Positions 61,537 to 64,000 of a stretch of DNA of 64,000 nucleotides are shown in pieces (the first letter of the stretch is position 1; each line of letters starts with the position of its first letter). This DNA is from Cecembia rubra. Its GTDB lineage: Bacteria; Bacteroidota; Bacteroidia; Cytophagales; Cyclobacteriaceae. A program made the position numbers and the translations under genes. The stretch covers positions 434,001 through 498,000 of the forward strand of contig NZ_PYGF01000001.1 in the NCBI RefSeq assembly GCF_003014575.1. Reading direction: 5' to 3'. The notes beneath the pieces were generated by a model. It worked only from the letters and a program-made list of their open reading frames with translations. It did no database searches and was not told the origin of the DNA.

Positions 61537-64000
61537 CTACATTTTATCAGCAAAGAAGAGGGCATTTAGGAACAGTTTATTAGTTCCAAACCAAGTTCCC
61601 CTGAAATTAGGATTATCGATAAAATGGATTACCCTTCCTTGGCCCACTTGGGATACAATAACACTGGCACTTTGCTTTATTTTTTCCAAATTTGCCTTGG
61701 AAATATATCCTCCAAGGAGTGGGTCTGCTGTATATCTAACTGGTGTCTGGTACTTGTTTTTGGAAGGTTTTAAAAATATGGAGGAATTTCTGTAAACAGG
61801 AAGCTCTGTATTCCGGTAACCAAAGCCCAAAGGATGTGTAATATCCAATCGTGTCAAATAAACACTGCCTCCAATGGCCTGAGCACCTTCAAAATCTCTT
61901 CGGGAAGCAAAAGGAATAAATTCAGGCCCTTGTTCTTGGTCAGCTGAAAGAAATTCCTCTTTTATAATTTCCTGAGATTGAAGCCATTGAATTGCTGTCC
62001 GTAATGAAATGATCGTTCCCCCTCGGTTTAACCAATCTTTCAAATGATTGATTTGACTTCCGCTCAAAATATTGTAGAATCCAGAAGGTAGGATTAAGGT
62101 ATTAAAATCATGCAAATTTACCCTATTGAATGAACTGATATCCATTTTGGTAATTGGCATCCCGACCTTAGTATCCAGTAGATGCCATATTTCTCCTGCT
62201 TCATATTGAGAGGTCCCATTGCCTATCAGCATAATAACTTTGGGTTTCCTGACAGCAGTGACATTGTTGCTTCCTAAGTCAATTCCTTTGAGGCTAAAAC
62301 CGGTTTTTGTAGCAAAAACATCTTGACCACTTGATGTTGCGGCCTGTTGCAAATGTTTCCTTAATTCTTCGGATGACATTTTTTGAAATGCAGTTGGTAT
62401 AATCAAAGATCCTGCGGGAAATTCTTTGTTGCCACTATCAGTGGCCGAGGTAAATGGAAGGGAGGTTACTTCCACGTGGATCCCTGCATTCTGAATCTGG
62501 TGTAAGAATTTCGGGGCAAAATAATCTGACCAATCCAGAATGTAAGCAACATAGTTTTCTGGAGCAGGAAAATGAAGTTTTGTGTTCTCTAAAGTAACAA
62601 TTTCTTTGGTGGCTGAAAAATTAGTCTGGCCGGCATAAGGAAGTCCATAGGCAAGTGCCATAGTCCATGAGGAGGCATCGTAGAAAATTGAATCTGAAAA
62701 TTCTGTGACCCTTTCAAACATGCTCCTGACCATTCTGTATTGGGGCTGAGAGGTAGGGACTACCCATGATTTTCCTTTCTTAAAGGATTTTCCTTCTAAA
62801 TTCTGATCCCTGTCATTTTCGTAAACTTTAATTTTATGGTCTAATAACAACTGAAGAAATAATCTGTTCCGGGATGCATCGAATTCATCTCCAAAGATAT
62901 AGGACTTCACTTTTTCTTTACCTGCTTCAGTTAGAGCTGTCTGGAAAAATTCCCGAAGATATCGGTGCATATATTCTCTTTCTTTCACCCCCGCTTCCAT
63001 TGTAGCTATGGAAGTTTTTAATTGGTTGCGGATTGTAAAGGCAAAAGTAATATCACCCCTCTGTGAACTTTGGATATGACCTCGGGAAGAAGCCTGTTCA
63101 AAAACCAAGCCCAGACCACCCTGTATATCCGGATAGGTTGAGCCATAACCAGGGTAGGAATTGTCAAAGACTTCTTTTGTCCAATATAGACTTCCTATTT
63201 CATCTAAGGCTTTGGCGAAATAAGTAGCAAATTTGTTGTTTATTTCCTCATAATTTTTTCTTGGGACTACAGGGTTTTCACTACCAAAAGGCTTGGTTGG
63301 TTCAAAGAAGTAAGTACTATTGGTGCCCATTTCGTGAAAATCACCTACCACATTGGGATACCAGGTATGATACCAGTCGATTTTTGACTGTAGTTCAATT
63401 TGTGCCAATGGAAGCCAGTCCCTATTAAGATCAAACCAGTAATGGTTAACCCGGCCGGAAGGCCAGATTTCATTGTGCTCTCTGTCTAAAGGATCGGACA
63501 CAGGTGGATTTCCTTTATGCATATTGGCCCAATTGGTATGTCTATCCCTGCCATCAGGATTGATGGCTGGATCTATCATTACAATAGCATTTTCTCTGAT
63601 TTCTCTGGCTTTTTCTGACTGAGAAGCCAGTAACCAATAAGCAGTTAAAATAGCTGCTTCACCTCCAGAGGGTTCATTGCCATGAACACTGTATGCCAAA
63701 TTTATAATAGCTGGCATCCTTGAGACATCCGGTAATGGCTTTTGAGGATCCACGAGTTGCAAATGATTGAGCCTGACTTTTTCAAGGTTTTGAATATTAT
63801 CTGAATTACTGATAACAAGCACCACTAATGGTCTTAATTGGTGACTTTGGCCAATAACCTGAAGCTCTGCCATAGAAGAACTATGTGCAAGTTTTTCAAA
63901 ATATGCAATTAGCTTGTCATAACGGGTATGCCATTCACCGATTTCGTAGCCAAGAAATTCTTTGGGACTTGGTATAGCAGGGTCAAATTGTTCTCCAGGA
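61537..64000 (-). CDS. M14-family zinc carboxypeptidase, 5' end beyond the window
   Basis: Incomplete: the frame is still open at base 64000, so the start is outside. In-frame sequence before the first internal ATG (63873) reads IPSPKEFLGYEIGEWHTRYD, a standard opening of this family, showing that this ATG is not the true start. Zinc and active-site elements are AYSVHGNEPSGGEAAI (His and Glu), DPAINPDGRDRHTNW and GDFHEMGTNSTYFF (His). The long C-terminal half contains a class-I-glutamine-amidotransferase-like domain (LILPSGFYNILSGSQINHL). It is probably exported, but the signal is not in view. It removes C-terminal residues or acts on peptides or cell wall; the substrate is unknown. Confidence 0.9.
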   Translation of the reverse strand, partial: PGEQFDPAIPSPKEFLGYEIGEWHTRYDKLIAYFEKLAHSSSMAELQVIGQSHQLRPLVVLVISNSDNIQNLEKVRLNHLQLVDPQKPLPDVSRMPAIINLAYSVHGNEPSGGEAAILTAYWLLASQSEKAREIRENAIVMIDPAINPDGRDRHTNWANMHKGNPPVSDPLDREHNEIWPSGRVNHYWFDLNRDWLPLAQIELQSKIDWYHTWYPNVVGDFHEMGTNSTYFFEPTKPFGSENPVVPRKNYEEINNKFATYFAKALDEIGSLYWTKEVFDNSYPGYGSTYPDIQGGLGLVFEQASSRGHIQSSQRGDITFAFTIRNQLKTSIATMEAGVKEREYMHRYLREFFQTALTEAGKEKVKSYIFGDEFDASRNRLFLQLLLDHKIKVYENDRDQNLEGKSFKKGKSWVVPTSQPQYRMVRSMFERVTEFSDSIFYDASSWTMALAYGLPYAGQTNFSATKEIVTLENTKLHFPAPENYVAYILDWSDYFAPKFLHQIQNAGIHVEVTSLPFTSATDSGNKEFPAGSLIIPTAFQKMSSEELRKHLQQAATSSGQDVFATKTGFSLKGIDLGSNNVTAVRKPKVIMLIGNGTSQYEAGEIWHLLDTKVGMPITKMDISSFNRVNLHDFNTLILPSGFYNILSGSQINHLKDWLNRGGTIISLRTAIQWLQSQEIIKEEFLSADQEQGPEFIPFASRRDFEGAQAIGGSVYLTRLDITHPLGFGYRNTELPVYRNSSIFLKPSKNKYQTPVRYTADPLLGGYISKANLEKIKQSASVIVSQVGQGRVIHFIDNPNFRGTWFGTNKLFLNALFFADKM

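Noticed and set aside
63870-63873. ATG at 63873 as the true start of the M14 carboxypeptidase
   Set aside because: The frame is open upstream to the window edge and encodes the conserved IPSPKEFLGYEIGEWHTRYD opening, so this is an internal Met of a gene truncated by the window.

Overview
The window looks like ordinary core chromosome of a Bacteroidota bacterium, most likely order Cytophagales and probably family Cyclobacteriaceae; the family is an inference. The support is: type IX secretion (T9SS) markers (a PKD/SprB-repeat protein with a type B sorting domain followed by a PorP/SprF-like protein); Bacteroidota-type promoters (TTTG, about 19 bp, TAnnTTTG), with a textbook copy before the tRNA genes; many families known mainly from Bacteroidota (DUF4301, DUF5777, DUF6526, DUF1573, 7TMR-DISM kinases); and low-GC DNA. 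I see no prophage, intact insertion sequence or CRISPR array. The mobile or repeat-like material I can support is one MITE-like element and several short intergenic repeats.

Layout. 1-9.6 kb: a small membrane protein, topoisomerase IV (parE, parC) and convergent smc, separated by a palindromic terminator. 9.6-12.6 kb: an overlapping set of a Rieske lipoprotein, a YceI-like protein and a DUF5777 barrel, then a WYL-type regulator. 12.6-16.7 kb: a MITE-like element and a leftward pxpABC-DUF4301 group (5-oxoproline hydrolysis). 16.8-26.3 kb: a thioesterase, an exported DUF3244-like protein, an M28 peptidase, an acyl-CoA dehydrogenase, a fatty acyl-CoA ligase, a GMC oxidoreductase and an AGE-type lipoprotein epimerase. 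26.7-32.4 kb: a SnoaL-like protein, DUF6526, a polysaccharide deacetylase, a small acidic protein, trpS, a DUF1573 protein and YtxH.

32.5-42.6 kb is the most interesting part. Two paralogous proteins of about 183 residues resemble the N-terminal sensing half of AraC-family regulators but have no DNA-binding domain. They flank a LuxR/NarL-type response regulator and a 7TMR-DISM histidine kinase. Both paralog genes have a 22-bp palindrome (AAATACCC, 6 bp, GGGTATTT or TGGTATTT) at the same 20-bp distance from a candidate -7 element; the second copy also sits over the divergent kinase promoter. Next comes a 1639-residue T9SS-exported PKD/SprB adhesin, overlapped by its PorP/SprF-type partner.

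43-64 kb: probable glutaryl-CoA dehydrogenase divergent from a tryptophan 2,3-dioxygenase-family gene, a COG2509 flavoprotein, a Gfo/Idh/MocA oxidoreductase, a DEDDh exonuclease/GIY-YIG fusion, a GH30 glycosidase, an Nramp-like transporter with altered metal-site residues coupled to a DUF2891 lipoprotein, a HerA-like ATPase, a YhiN-type flavoprotein, an Hpt-like protein, GAPDH, two identical tandem tRNA-Glu genes, a B12-binding radical SAM protein with a CX4CX2C cluster motif, and an M14 carboxypeptidase cut off by the window end.
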